64,000 nt of DNA from Bryobacteraceae bacterium (GCA_947458745.1 CANGYQ010000013.1:62001-126000); one strand, 5' to 3'; shown: positions 33,952 through 43,089, numbered from the stretch's first letter. Notes: a model not told the origin generated them from the letters alone. Translations and numbers: made by a program.

Positions 33952-35465
33952 CTACCCTACTGCTGACGGCCCTCGCCCTGGCGGCGGATTATGACCTGTT
34001 GATCACCAACGCCCGCGTCGTGGACGGCAGTGGCAACCCCTGGTACCACGCGAGCGTGGCGGTGAAGGACGGCAAGATCGCCGCCATTGGCCGCTTGACC
34101 GGTGCCAAGGCCACTGAAAACATTGACGCCCAGGGCCGCGTCCTGGCCCCCGGATTCATCGATGTCCACACGCACCTGGAAGGCTCCATTGAACTGCACC
34201 CGGACGCGCTGAACTTCCATCGGGACGGCGTCACCACGGTGATCACGGGCAACTGCGGCAGCTCCCATCTGGATGTGGCGGGTTTCTTTGACCGCATCAG
34301 CCGCAAGCAGTTCTCAGTGAACATCGCCACCTTTGTCGGCCACAACACCGTGCGCCGCGAGATCATGGGCGCGCAGAAGCGGCCCGCCACCCCGGCGGAG
34401 CTGGACCGCATGCGGGCACTCGTGGAAAAGGCGATGCAAGCGGGCGCGGTGGGCCTCTCCACCGGCCTGGAATACATCCCCGGCACCTTCGCCCCCACCG
34501 ACGAGATCATCGAACTAGCCAAGGTGGCGTCCAAGTACGGCGGCGTCTACGCCTCCCACATGCGTGACGAAGGCGAGAAGGTGATCGAGGCCATCGAGGA
34601 AACCATCAACATCGGCCGCCAGGCGAAGATCCCGGTCGAGATTTCGCACATCAAGCAGGACACCAAGAAGTTCTGGGGCATGAGCGGCAAAATGCTGGAA
34701 GTGATCGAATCGGCCCGCCGTGAAGGCCTGGACGTCACGGTGGACCAGTACCCCTACATCGCTTATTCCACCGGCATCGGCTTGTTGGTCCCCTCCTGGG
34801 CCTTCGCCGGCGGCGATGGCGAATTCAGGAAACGTCTGGCGGACCCCGCCACTCGGGCCAAGTTGCGCCAGGAGATTCTGGAGATGAATCGGCGTAAGGC
34901 CTACGACGATTTTTCCTACGTCACCATCGCCAATCACCGCGCCAACCCGGCGCTGATAGGCCAGACCATCACCCAGATCGCCAACGGCGGCGATGAAGCG
35001 GAGACCATCTTAAAGTTGCTCGAAGCCGGTGGCGGCCAGGGCGTCTTCAAGGCGATGAGTGAAGCTGACGTGGAGAAGTTTCTTCAACACCCGCTGGTGG
35101 CCGTAGCCAGTGACGGCAGCGCGGTGGAGTTCGGGTCCGGCCAGCCGCATCCGCGCAGCTACGGCACCAATGCCCGTGTACTGGCGCGCTATGTCCGCGA
35201 ACGCGGCGTCATCCGCCTGGAAGAAGCCATCCGCAAGATGACCTCCCTGCCCGCCGCCCGCTTCAACTTGAAAGGCCGTGGCCTGATCGCGGAAGGCTAC
35301 TGGGCGGACCTGGTGTTGTTTGATCCCAACAAGGTCACCGATCAGGCCACCTTCGAAAAGCCCCACCAGTACGCCTCCGGCTTCGACGTAGTGCTGGTGA
35401 ATGGAAAGTCGCAGTCCGACGGAAAGTCTCCGGCGGGGGGCCAGGGCCTCCGCCATCAACCATGA
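33948..35465 (+). CDS. N-acyl-D-amino-acid deacylase family protein 2 (tandem paralogue)
   Basis: 505 residues, collinear with the gene before it from the first strand (Y-D-L-L-I-T-N-A-R-V-V-D-G-S-G-N-P-W) to the end (P-H-Q-Y-A-S-G-F-D-V-V-L-V-N-G). The metal set is again complete: D-V-H-T-H-L-E, T-G-N-C-G-S, S-H-M-R-D-E-G, I-S-H-I-K and A-S-D-G-S. Starts with ATGA overlap from gene 1 and ends with ATGA overlap into the ABC-F gene. The export signal is short, so the periplasmic location is less sure than for gene 1. Tandem duplication followed by divergence suggests two substrate ranges. Confidence 0.9.
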   Translation: MTTLLLTALALAADYDLLITNARVVDGSGNPWYHASVAVKDGKIAAIGRLTGAKATENIDAQGRVLAPGFIDVHTHLEGSIELHPDALNFHRDGVTTVITGNCGSSHLDVAGFFDRISRKQFSVNIATFVGHNTVRREIMGAQKRPATPAELDRMRALVEKAMQAGAVGLSTGLEYIPGTFAPTDEIIELAKVASKYGGVYASHMRDEGEKVIEAIEETINIGRQAKIPVEISHIKQDTKKFWGMSGKMLEVIESARREGLDVTVDQYPYIAYSTGIGLLVPSWAFAGGDGEFRKRLADPATRAKLRQEILEMNRRKAYDDFSYVTIANHRANPALIGQTITQIANGGDEAETILKLLEAGGGQGVFKAMSEADVEKFLQHPLVAVASDGSAVEFGSGQPHPRSYGTNARVLARYVRERGVIRLEEAIRKMTSLPAARFNLKGRGLIAEGYWADLVLFDPNKVTDQATFEKPHQYASGFDVVLVNGKSQSDGKSPAGGQGLRHQP

Positions 35466-37369
35466 TTCAACTCGCACAAGCCGGAAAACGCTTCGGCCCC
35501 AAACTGCTTTTCGAAGGCGTCGATTGGCTGATCACTCCGCAAGACCGCATCGGCCTGGTGGGTGCCAATGGCACCGGCAAATCCACACTGCTGAAAGTGA
35601 TCGGCGGCCTGGAGCAGCTCGACATGGGGGAATGCAACCTCATGAAAGGCCTCACCGTCGGTTACCTGCCCCAGGATGGCATGTCGTTGAGCGGACGTAC
35701 CGTCTTCGACGAATGCCTGAACGTCTTCGCGGGCGTCCATGAGATGGAACGCGAGATGGAGGAGTTGGCCCATCAGATTGGCGTGCTCGATTCAACGAGT
35801 GAAGAATACGCCGCCGTGGCCGACCGTTACCACCAGCTCCAAAGCGAGTTCCAGCACAGCGATGGCTACCTGTTGGAATCTCACGTCGGCACGGTGCTGA
35901 CCGGCCTCGGTTTCCAGAAAGAAGACTGGACCCGCCGTACGGAAGAGTTCTCCGGCGGCTGGCAAATGCGCATCGCGCTGGCCAAACTGCTGCTCCAGAA
36001 GCCCAACATCCTGCTGCTGGACGAACCCACCAACCACCTGGATCTCGAAGCCCGAAACTGGCTGGAAGAGTACCTCAAGAACTACCCCAACGCCTTCGTG
36101 CTGATCTCGCACGACCGCTACTTCCTGAACGTCACCGTCGACCGCACCGCGGAGATCTGGAACAAGAAGATCACTGTCTACCGCGGCGGTTACGAGAAGT
36201 TCCTCTCGCAGAAAGCCGAGCGTCTGGAGCAACTGAAAGCCGCCCAGCGCAACCAGCAGGAACGCGTCGAGGCGCTGGAAGCGTTCATCAACCGTTTCCG
36301 CGCCCAGGCCACTAAAGCCAAGCAGGTGCAGAGCCGAATCAAGGAACTGGAAAAGATCGAGCGCATCGAACTCCCCCCGGAAGAGAAGACCATTCACTTC
36401 ACCTTTCCGCAGCCCAAGCCCAGCGGCCGCATCGTGGCCGAGTTCAACGACGTGGCCAAAAGCTATGGCGAGAAACACGTCTTCTCCGGCGCCCGCTTCA
36501 CCATCGAACGCGGCGACCGCATCGCGCTGGTAGGGCACAACGGGGCCGGCAAATCGACCCTCATCAAACTCTTGACGGGCGATGAACCGCTCACCGCCGG
36601 AGAGTACAAGCTGGGCCACAACGTCGAAGTGGACTACTTCGCGCAGGACCAGTACAAAGTACTGCCGACCGAATCCGCCATCCTCGACGACCTGCATTCG
36701 CAGGCCCCGCGCCGCACCGAGACCGAGTTGCGCAACATCCTCGGCTCCTTCCTGTTCTCTGAAGACGACGTCTTCAAGAAGATCGGCGTGCTGTCCGGCG
36801 GCGAACGCAACCGCTACGCCCTCGCCCGGATGCTGCTGTCGCCCTCGAACTTCCTGCTGCTGGACGAACCCACTAACCACTTGGACATGCGCGCCAAGGA
36901 CGTGCTGCTGGAGGCGCTTTCGACCTTCACCGGCACGGTGGTCTTCGTGTCGCACGACCGCTACTTCATCGACAAAGTAGCCACCCGCGTCTTCGAGATC
37001 GAAGGCGGCCAAGTCACCGTCTATCCGGGCAACTACGAAGACTACCTGTGGCGCAAAGCAGGCGGCGCTTCGCCGGTCGTGGCGGAAACGGCGAAAGCCG
37101 ACAACACCACCGCCGCCCCTGCCGCCGCGAAGCCGCAAAAGAAGATGAATCCCATCAAGCTGCAAAAGCTGCAGGACCGGGTGGCGGAGATCGAAAAGGC
37201 CTTAGCCCGCGTCGAAGCAGAAGCCGCCGAACTGGCCGGGATGATCGGCAAAAAGCCCTCCGACGCCTCCCGCCTGGCCGTTGATCTGGGCGGCATGCGC
37301 GCCCGCATCGCGGAGCTGGAAGCGGAGTGGGAAGTGGCCGCTTCGGAACTCGAAGCCGCGCAATCTTAA
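35462..37369 (+). CDS. ABC-F family ATPase (Uup/EttA type)
   Basis: 635 residues with two ATPase domains: Walker A G-A-N-G-T-G-K-S-T and G-H-N-G-A-G-K-S-T, signatures F-S-G-G-W-Q and L-S-G-G-E-R, Walker B L-L-L-L-D-E-P-T-N-H-L-D twice. Between them lies the charged P-site tRNA interaction linker (about residues 240-310, R-F-R-A-Q-A-T-K-A-K-Q-V-Q-S-R). After residue 530 an Ala/Pro/Lys stretch leads to a C-terminal coiled coil, as in Uup. No membrane domain. ABC-F proteins act on the ribosome; some confer antibiotic resistance. The ATGA overlap with a D-aminoacylase gene is an unusual link. Confidence 0.95.
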   Translation: MIQLAQAGKRFGPKLLFEGVDWLITPQDRIGLVGANGTGKSTLLKVIGGLEQLDMGECNLMKGLTVGYLPQDGMSLSGRTVFDECLNVFAGVHEMEREMEELAHQIGVLDSTSEEYAAVADRYHQLQSEFQHSDGYLLESHVGTVLTGLGFQKEDWTRRTEEFSGGWQMRIALAKLLLQKPNILLLDEPTNHLDLEARNWLEEYLKNYPNAFVLISHDRYFLNVTVDRTAEIWNKKITVYRGGYEKFLSQKAERLEQLKAAQRNQQERVEALEAFINRFRAQATKAKQVQSRIKELEKIERIELPPEEKTIHFTFPQPKPSGRIVAEFNDVAKSYGEKHVFSGARFTIERGDRIALVGHNGAGKSTLIKLLTGDEPLTAGEYKLGHNVEVDYFAQDQYKVLPTESAILDDLHSQAPRRTETELRNILGSFLFSEDDVFKKIGVLSGGERNRYALARMLLSPSNFLLLDEPTNHLDMRAKDVLLEALSTFTGTVVFVSHDRYFIDKVATRVFEIEGGQVTVYPGNYEDYLWRKAGGASPVVAETAKADNTTAAPAAAKPQKKMNPIKLQKLQDRVAEIEKALARVEAEAAELAGMIGKKPSDASRLAVDLGGMRARIAELEAEWEVAASELEAAQS

Positions 37370-37415
37370 AGCGCCGTTGACACTGTTGCGCGGCATATGC
37401 TCGACTACAGGAACA

Positions 37416-38315
37416 ATGCTGCTTTCCCGACGCACCGTTCTCGCTTCGCCGCTGGCTTTGGCGGCCGCCCCCAACAATGGCCCGCAGGCCGTCTCGCTGG
37501 CCGCCTGGTCGTTCAGCGGCAGCTTCTTCCAAGGCAAATGGAAGCTGCTGGAACTGCCCGGCATTCTCCGGCAGAAGCTGCAGATCGATGCGCTGGAGCA
37601 CGTCAACCAGTTCTTTGAGAATCCCACGCTCGATTACCTGAAGAAGCTCAAGCAGTCCTGCGCGGACTCGGGCGTCCGCTCGACCATTCTGATGGTTGAT
37701 CGCGAAGGCTCCACCGCTGCCCCCGACGCGGCCGAACGCAAGCTGTCGCAGATCGCCCACCGCAAGTGGATTGACGCCGCACACTATTTGGGCTGCTTGT
37801 CGGTCCGCGTCAATGTCTATGGCGGCGCGGCCGATTGGAAGAAGGACCCTTCGCTGGTGGACCGCGCGGCCGAGTCGATGCACGCCATCCTGGACTACGC
37901 CAAAGGCAGCAACCTCAACCTGATCGTCGAGAACCACGGCTCCGCTTCGTCTGACCCGGCTGTGTTGACGGCCTTGGTGAAGAAGGTCAACCACCCTCAG
38001 TTCGGCCTGCTGTGCGACCTGGGCAACTGGAACAAGGGTGACGACCGGTACGCCAATGTCCGCCAGACGCTCCCCTTCGCGCGCGGCCTTTCGGTGAAAG
38101 GCACCTGGGGAGCAGAGCTCGACCCGGCCTTCGATTGCGAGAAACTGGTCCGCACGGCCCTCGACGGCAAGTACTCCGGCTACTGGGGCATTGAAGTGAC
38201 GCCCCGGCGTATCGAAGGAGTCAAGCGCTCCGCTGATGAGCAGTTTGAGGCCGAGGTGAAGCACGTCCTGGGAGCCAAGGCCATCATCGACCGAGTGGTG
38301 CTACGCAAGGCCTAG
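37416..38315 (+). CDS. Exported sugar phosphate isomerase/epimerase-like TIM barrel 2
   Basis: 299 residues from ATG 37416. Signal of Tat type (L-L-S-R-R-T-V-L-A-S-P-L-A-L-A-A-A). TIM-barrel pattern: L-E-H-V-N-Q-F-F-E near the start, L-N-L-I-V-E-N-H-G-S (metal Glu), F-G-L-L-C-D-L-G-N-W and W-G-I-E-V-T at the end. It has the same fold as the 1909-2859 gene, though sequence similarity is limited to these motifs. A perfect TTGACA (37377-37382) lies upstream but without a good -10. Substrate unknown; probably a keto-sugar or sugar acid in the periplasm. Confidence 0.85.
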   Translation: MLLSRRTVLASPLALAAAPNNGPQAVSLAAWSFSGSFFQGKWKLLELPGILRQKLQIDALEHVNQFFENPTLDYLKKLKQSCADSGVRSTILMVDREGSTAAPDAAERKLSQIAHRKWIDAAHYLGCLSVRVNVYGGAADWKKDPSLVDRAAESMHAILDYAKGSNLNLIVENHGSASSDPAVLTALVKKVNHPQFGLLCDLGNWNKGDDRYANVRQTLPFARGLSVKGTWGAELDPAFDCEKLVRTALDGKYSGYWGIEVTPRRIEGVKRSADEQFEAEVKHVLGAKAIIDRVVLRKA

Positions 38316-38369
38316 CGCCGCAAACCAAGTGCTCCGAAGATGGCCTCGGATAGAATACGAAGCGTCTTC

Positions 38370-40430
38370 ATGCGGCAACTGCTCCAGTTCGGATGGTGTT
38401 TTCTGGCTCTGGCGCTCGCGCCGGCCGCCGCTGCACCGCGTCTGGTGTGGCGTGGGCCCGAGGTAAACCTGCTGGGCGCGCCATCGCCCGATGGCCGGTG
38501 GCTCTCGTTTGTTCAAGCCGGTGACCTGGCCATTCGCGACCTTCAATCCGGCGCCGTGCGACGGCTCACACAACGCCCGGCGGGATCAAAAGAATTCGCC
38601 TACTTCTCGGTCTTCTCGCGCGACTCTCAGACCGTCGCCTACGCGTGGTTTAACCAGCAAGGCTTCTATGACCTGCGCCTGATTCGCCTGGATGGCGGCG
38701 CACCGTCGGTGATCTTCAGCAATGAAGAAGCGGGCTTTGTCCAACCTTGCGCCTGGACCCCCGACAACCAGCAGGTGTTAACCCTCCTGTTCCGAAAAGA
38801 CAACGTCAGCCAGATCGCCCTGCTCCCCACAGCCTCGCCGGGCGGTGCCTCGCGCCCGCGGATCTTGAAGTCCCTCGCCTGGTCCTATCCCAAACGGATG
38901 GACCTGTCACCCGATGGCCGCGAGATTGTTTACGACAACTTCGCCCGGCAGGGCGAGCCAACTCGCCGCATCTCGCGCCTGGCCGTAGACGGCGCCCGCG
39001 AGGCACCGCTTGATGACAGCCCATCCAGCCGCGTATTCCCGCTATGGACCCCGCAGGGACGCAGCGTAGTTTATGTCGATGAGGCCAGCGCCAACATCAT
39101 CGAGCAGTCATTGGCCGATGCCCGCCCGCAGGTTCTGGCCGAGAAGGTGGGCCGCGTGCTCCTGCTGGGCGTGACGTCGGCGGGTACGCTCTATTACGGG
39201 TTGCGCCAAGCCGCCTCCAACATTTCCGTGGTCCCCGGCGGCGGCACCCCGGTCGCGATCACCACTCGCTTTGCGGGCCTGAACAGCGCCCCGGCATGGT
39301 CTCCTGACGGGACGACGCTGGCTTACCTGTCGCGGCGCGGCTCCGAGAACTACGGCACGGAATCCCGCGCCGTGGTGATCAACCGCCTGGACTCAGGCCA
39401 GGAACGCGAACTGACCCTACCCCTGGCCTTGATTGAGCGAGTGGCGTGGCGCGACCACCGGACACTGTTGGTGAAGGGTGGCGATAGCAAGGGCCGTTCG
39501 GGCGTCTTCTGCGTCGATCTGGCCAGCCAGGAGCCAACACTCTGTGATTCGCCCCTGCCGGAGCGAGCCCATCTGCATCCGGATGGAAAGCAGGTAGCCA
39601 TCACCGCCGGGCAGAGCGGCAATGAGATCTGGGCTCTTGATCTGCCGGTGCGGCTGACGCCACCGCTGGGCCTGGATGCGTACGTGCCCGTGCCCGCCGC
39701 CAATCCGCTCACCCGCGCCAAGGTGGAACTGGGCCGCCGTCTCTTTCATGACCCGCGCCTGTCGCGCGACGGCACCATCTCCTGCGCCACCTGTCACGAT
39801 CCCCAGCGGGCTTTTGCCGACGCTCGCCCCTTGGCGGTCGGGATTGGTGGACAAACCGGTGACCGCCGCTCGCCACGCATCGCCAATCGCGCCTGGGGCC
39901 AAAGCTTCTTCTGGGATGGGCGGGCGCGGACGCTGGAGGAACAGGTATTGCAACCCATCGCCAACCCCAAAGAGATGGCCCTGGATCCTCGCGACGCCGC
40001 CGCCCGCGTGGGCCTTACCTTGGACCAGTTGCAGCAGAGCCTGGCCAGTTACGTGCGCACCATCCTCGCCGGAGATTCGCCCTATGACCGCTATGTGGCC
40101 GGAGATGCCGCGGCGCTTTCAGCGGAGCAACGCGCTGGGTTGAACCTGTTCCGCGGCAAGGCCGGCTGCGTGGTCTGTCACGTCGGCCCCAACCTCACCG
40201 ACGAACTGCGCCACGGGCCGGACCGCATCAAGACGCCCTCCATCCGCGATGTCGCGCGCACCCCGCCCTACATGCACGCCGGCACCCGCTCGACATTGGC
40301 CGCCGTCATCGGCTTCTATGATCAGGGCGGTCACGACAGCCGGCCGCTGCGGTTGACACCAGGCGAAAAAGACGCCCTGCTCGCTTTCCTGGGCGCACTG
40401 AATGGAGTGATTCGTGATGGTCTGGATTAG
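38370..40430 (+). CDS. Beta-propeller (PD40) fused to dihaem cytochrome-c peroxidase/MauG domain
   Basis: 686 residues. A signal peptide ends near A-P-A-A-A-A. Residues about 25-425 contain several PD40/TolB-like blades (S-P-D-G-R-W-L-S-F, S-R-D-S-Q-T-V-A-Y, T-P-D-N-Q-Q-V-L, S-P-D-G-T-T-L-A-Y). From about 435 a dihaem peroxidase domain begins: L-G-R-R-L-F-H-D-P-R-L-S, haem 1 C-A-T-C-H at 472-476, F-F-W-D-G-R-A-R-T-L-E-E-Q, haem 2 C-V-V-C-H at 600-604, and P-Y-M-H-A-G-T-R-S-T-L. The order is the standard one but the domain (about 250 residues) is shorter than stand-alone CcpA. TAGAAT lies 13 bp before the start. Overlaps the TPR gene by 14 bp. Confidence 0.9.
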   Translation: MRQLLQFGWCFLALALAPAAAAPRLVWRGPEVNLLGAPSPDGRWLSFVQAGDLAIRDLQSGAVRRLTQRPAGSKEFAYFSVFSRDSQTVAYAWFNQQGFYDLRLIRLDGGAPSVIFSNEEAGFVQPCAWTPDNQQVLTLLFRKDNVSQIALLPTASPGGASRPRILKSLAWSYPKRMDLSPDGREIVYDNFARQGEPTRRISRLAVDGAREAPLDDSPSSRVFPLWTPQGRSVVYVDEASANIIEQSLADARPQVLAEKVGRVLLLGVTSAGTLYYGLRQAASNISVVPGGGTPVAITTRFAGLNSAPAWSPDGTTLAYLSRRGSENYGTESRAVVINRLDSGQERELTLPLALIERVAWRDHRTLLVKGGDSKGRSGVFCVDLASQEPTLCDSPLPERAHLHPDGKQVAITAGQSGNEIWALDLPVRLTPPLGLDAYVPVPAANPLTRAKVELGRRLFHDPRLSRDGTISCATCHDPQRAFADARPLAVGIGGQTGDRRSPRIANRAWGQSFFWDGRARTLEEQVLQPIANPKEMALDPRDAAARVGLTLDQLQQSLASYVRTILAGDSPYDRYVAGDAAALSAEQRAGLNLFRGKAGCVVCHVGPNLTDELRHGPDRIKTPSIRDVARTPPYMHAGTRSTLAAVIGFYDQGGHDSRPLRLTPGEKDALLAFLGALNGVIRDGLD

Positions 40431-41040
40431 TCTGCTGCTCAGCCTGGCGCAGCCCGATCCCAAGGCGTTGATCCCGCTCTATCGCGACAATGCCACGCGC
40501 TGCGAGCGGGAGTTGGGCCCCAACCATGCCGAGACCCGCCGGGCCCACCTCGATCTCGGCCTCTATCTGGCCAAGCATGGTTCGCGCACGGAGGCCATCG
40601 CACTCTTGCGCCAAGCAGCCGAGTCCGCCGAGGAGTTAGCGCAGTTGGCAGAATTGGTTCCCGAAGCCGAAGCGGAACCGTACCTGCGTCGTGCGCTCGC
40701 CGCCGAAGAACAGGCCCGCGGCCCGGAGCACCCCAAAGTGGCCGTCCGGATCAACAACCTCGCCCTATCGCTGCCCGCCGCCCGTGCGGAGCCCCTCCTG
40801 CGGCGGGCATTAGCCATCAATCTCAAGCACCTGGGTGAAGCTCATCCCGAATCAGGCGTCACGCTGAACAACCTGGCCGACAACCTGGCCACCCTGCGCC
40901 GCTACCGGGAAGCGGCACCACTGGCTCAGCGCGCGGTGGCCTCACTTACCCAGTCGCTTGGTCCCGGCAATGACCGCACGCAAGCCGCCGTGGCCAATCT
41001 GAAGGGGATTCAGGCGGCACTCAAGTCAGCGCCCCGCTAG
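40417..41040 (+). CDS. Secreted tetratricopeptide repeat protein
   Basis: 207 residues from ATG 40417 (the GTG before it is an alternative), GGAG 9 bp upstream. Short signal (M-V-W-I-S-L-L-L-S-L-A-Q). The body has four to five TPR units of the kinesin-light-chain type: E-L-G-P-N-H-A-E-T-R-R-A-H-L-D-L-G, R-G-P-E-H-P-K-V-A-V-R-I-N-N-L-A, L-G-E-A-H-P-E-S-G-V-T-L-N-N-L-A-D and L-G-P-G-N-D-R-T-Q. The unit near residues 60-75 is shortened. Overlap with the propeller-peroxidase gene suggests the two products act together. Confidence 0.85.
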   Translation: MVWISLLLSLAQPDPKALIPLYRDNATRCERELGPNHAETRRAHLDLGLYLAKHGSRTEAIALLRQAAESAEELAQLAELVPEAEAEPYLRRALAAEEQARGPEHPKVAVRINNLALSLPAARAEPLLRRALAINLKHLGEAHPESGVTLNNLADNLATLRRYREAAPLAQRAVASLTQSLGPGNDRTQAAVANLKGIQAALKSAPR

Positions 41041-41053
41041 GGCCCTGCCTCCG

Positions 41054-41095
41054 CTGTTGCTACTGTTGCTACTGTTGCTGCTGCTGTTGCTGCTG
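41054..41095. repeat. CTG/TTG trinucleotide tract encoding a Gln tail
   Basis: Fourteen triplets CTG, TTG or CTA in a row. On the minus strand they read CAG/CAA, giving the eight C-terminal glutamines of the transglutaminase-like protein, then TAG, two Gln codons, a second TAG and two more Gln codons. Both TAGs (41069-41071 and 41060-41062) differ from CAG by one transition. Confidence 0.9.
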
Positions 41096-42031
41096 CGCCA
41101 GTTGGGCTTCTTCCTCTTCGGGCGGAACCACGTAGGCCATCGGTGACAGCATCTCCACATCCAGCGGCAATGGCGTATCGGTGGGCGTGACGTGGACCGA
41201 TACCGACAACTCACTGCGGGCGTTGCCCTTGAAGACACCGTGCGTCGGCGGGACGTCGTTGTAGTCGCGGCCAATCGCCGTGCGGATGTGGCGTTCGCCG
41301 GCCAGCAGATTGTTGGTGGGGTCCAGGCCTATCCAGCCCAGGCCGGGCAGCAGTGCCTCCACCCACGCGTGCGTGGCACCGTCGGCGGAACGGTCGTGGT
41401 CGAAGCGGCCGTGGTAGAGATAGCCGCTAACGTAACGGCAGGGGATCCGCAGGTAATGACGCACCAGCGCCGTCATGATGTGGGTAAAGTCCTGACAGAC
41501 GCCTTTGCGGACCTTCAGGGCATCGTCGATGGGTGAATCCACTTTGGTGGACTTGGGGACGTAATCGAAGGCGCGGAAGATGCCACTGTTCACTTCCGCC
41601 AGTACTGTCAGCGGGTCATCGCGACGCTTCACGTCAAGCTCGGCGGCCAGTTCATCCAGCCAGGGAGTGGGCTTGGTGAAGTCGCTGGGCATCAGGAACT
41701 CGGAGTAGTCGCCGTTGTGAACGATGTTGTCCAACTCGCCCCAGGCGTCAAAGCCCAACCGGGGAGGCAACATGGGCGCGGCGCCCGTTTCCACCCGAGA
41801 CTCCGCCAACACCTGCAACTGCGTGTGCTTGCCGGGCACGTTGAAGTGGTGGATGGTGTTGCCCAGATAGTCGCGATACTGCAAGACCCGAGCCTTGGGA
41901 TTGACTGTCAGATCAAACGACAGGCAGAGCTGCAAGCCTTCCGAGCGGGGCTGCTTACGCACCTCCATGATGCTTTCCTGCACCGGAGAGTCGTACTTGA
42001 AGCGGGTGAGGTGGCGAATGGAGAAGTACAT
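41069..42031 (-). CDS. Transglutaminase-like cysteine peptidase
   Basis: 320 residues from ATG 42031, 4 bp after the alpha-E gene's stop; the in-frame reading to 42160 lies inside that gene. M-Y-F-S-I-R-H-L-T-R-F-K-Y-D starts the N-terminal bacterial transglutaminase domain. The catalytic triad is visible: Cys in R-K-G-V-C-Q-D-F-T-H, His in D-G-A-T-H-A-W-V-E, Asp in G-L-D-P-T-N. After the core comes V-V-P-P-E-E-E-E-A-Q and a run of eight Gln before the stop. Co-occurring with alpha-E and ATP-grasp proteins, it is predicted to cut or link peptides made by the ligase. Confidence 0.92.
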   Translation of the reverse strand: MYFSIRHLTRFKYDSPVQESIMEVRKQPRSEGLQLCLSFDLTVNPKARVLQYRDYLGNTIHHFNVPGKHTQLQVLAESRVETGAAPMLPPRLGFDAWGELDNIVHNGDYSEFLMPSDFTKPTPWLDELAAELDVKRRDDPLTVLAEVNSGIFRAFDYVPKSTKVDSPIDDALKVRKGVCQDFTHIMTALVRHYLRIPCRYVSGYLYHGRFDHDRSADGATHAWVEALLPGLGWIGLDPTNNLLAGERHIRTAIGRDYNDVPPTHGVFKGNARSELSVSVHVTPTDTPLPLDVEMLSPMAYVVPPEEEEAQLAQQQQQQQQ

Positions 42032-42035
42032 GGCG

Positions 42036-42998
42036 TTAAGCGAGCACCGCGGTGTCGATGGGGTAATCGATATAGCCCTGGTAGGCCGAAGCGTGGATCT
42101 GGCCGCACTGGCGCTGAATACCGTCCAGGTAGCCGTGGATACCACCGAGCATGATCTCATCCACCGGCGTAAAGCTGAGCGAAGCCCGCAACCGGCCGGC
42201 CAGACGCGACACGCGGCCCGCCTTCTTGGAGGCCGTTGCTTCCGGCAGCGCGTTCAATGCCGCCTGCAGCATGTCCACGGAAAAACGCACTGAGTGCGGA
42301 AACTCACTATTCAGCAGCAGGAATTCGACAATCCGCTCCGGTGACAAATCGGCGGTGTAGGCCTTACAGTAGGCTTCAAAAGCCGTGCAGGAGCGGAGCA
42401 GGCCGATCCATTCCAGGTGGTCGGCGGCCTCCTGGTGCCGATCATGCGGGACGTAGAACTCATTAAAGTGCACGTCGAGCAGGGTGGCGACGCAGCGGGC
42501 GCGCTCCAGCGCCCGGCCAATCTGGATGAACTGCCAGCCTTCGCCGTGGGTCATGGTGGAATCGGTGACGCCTTGAAACAGGTGCGTCCCTTCCTTGATG
42601 GCGGCCAGAAACTCCACCGGGTGAGCGTCGTGCATCTCTTCATACTGCACGCGCTTGACGGCGTGGAACATTCGGTTCAGCTGCTCCCACATTTCGCTCG
42701 AGATCTGTTCGCGCACCTGACGCAAATTCTCGCGCGCATGCATGATGCAGGAAACGATCGAAGATCGGGTGGCCGCGTCAAACACCATGGCCTGGACATG
42801 GGTGTAGGCGCTGGCCGAATCTCCCGCGGGCAAAGGACTGCCCAGGCTGGCCAGCACGCGGCCCCAGCGCCGGTCCGCCGTAATGGGCGATTGATCCAGC
42901 ATCAGGTTCAGGTGCACGTCCACCAGGCGGGCGGTGTGTTCGGCCCGTTCCAGATACCGGGCCATCCAATAGAGACTGTCTGCGACGCGTGAAAGCAT
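42036..42998 (-). CDS. Alpha-E domain protein
   Basis: 320 residues, all-helical, one alpha-E (DUF403) domain: M-L-S-R-V-A-D-S-L-Y-W-M-A-R-Y-L-E-R-A-E-H at the start is the family signature; S-M-T-H-G-E-G-W-Q-F-I-Q-I-G-R-A-L-E-R-A near residue 170 is another. The name comes from the repeated acidic helix ends. No catalysis known; it is always found with a circularly permuted ATP-grasp protein and a transglutaminase-like protein and may be a carrier or partner. It is 91 bp after the ATP-grasp gene, a gap with no clear feature. Confidence 0.94.
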   Translation of the reverse strand: MLSRVADSLYWMARYLERAEHTARLVDVHLNLMLDQSPITADRRWGRVLASLGSPLPAGDSASAYTHVQAMVFDAATRSSIVSCIMHARENLRQVREQISSEMWEQLNRMFHAVKRVQYEEMHDAHPVEFLAAIKEGTHLFQGVTDSTMTHGEGWQFIQIGRALERARCVATLLDVHFNEFYVPHDRHQEAADHLEWIGLLRSCTAFEAYCKAYTADLSPERIVEFLLLNSEFPHSVRFSVDMLQAALNALPEATASKKAGRVSRLAGRLRASLSFTPVDEIMLGGIHGYLDGIQRQCGQIHASAYQGYIDYPIDTAVLA

Positions 42999-43089
42999 GG
43001 GCGTAATGTTCGATCAGCAAGCGAATCCGGACAGGTCCGCGGACAGGGCGAACAGGCGGGTCAAGCCCGCGCTTAGTTGTACAACATCC

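Noticed and set aside
35792..37165. 457-codon ORF on the minus strand
   Set aside because: Lies wholly antisense to the ABC-F ATPase, whose motifs are intact; a long antisense frame is expected at this GC content.
37155..38264. 369-codon ORF on the minus strand
   Set aside because: Antisense to the TIM-barrel gene at 37416 and the ABC-F tail; composition of a shadow frame.
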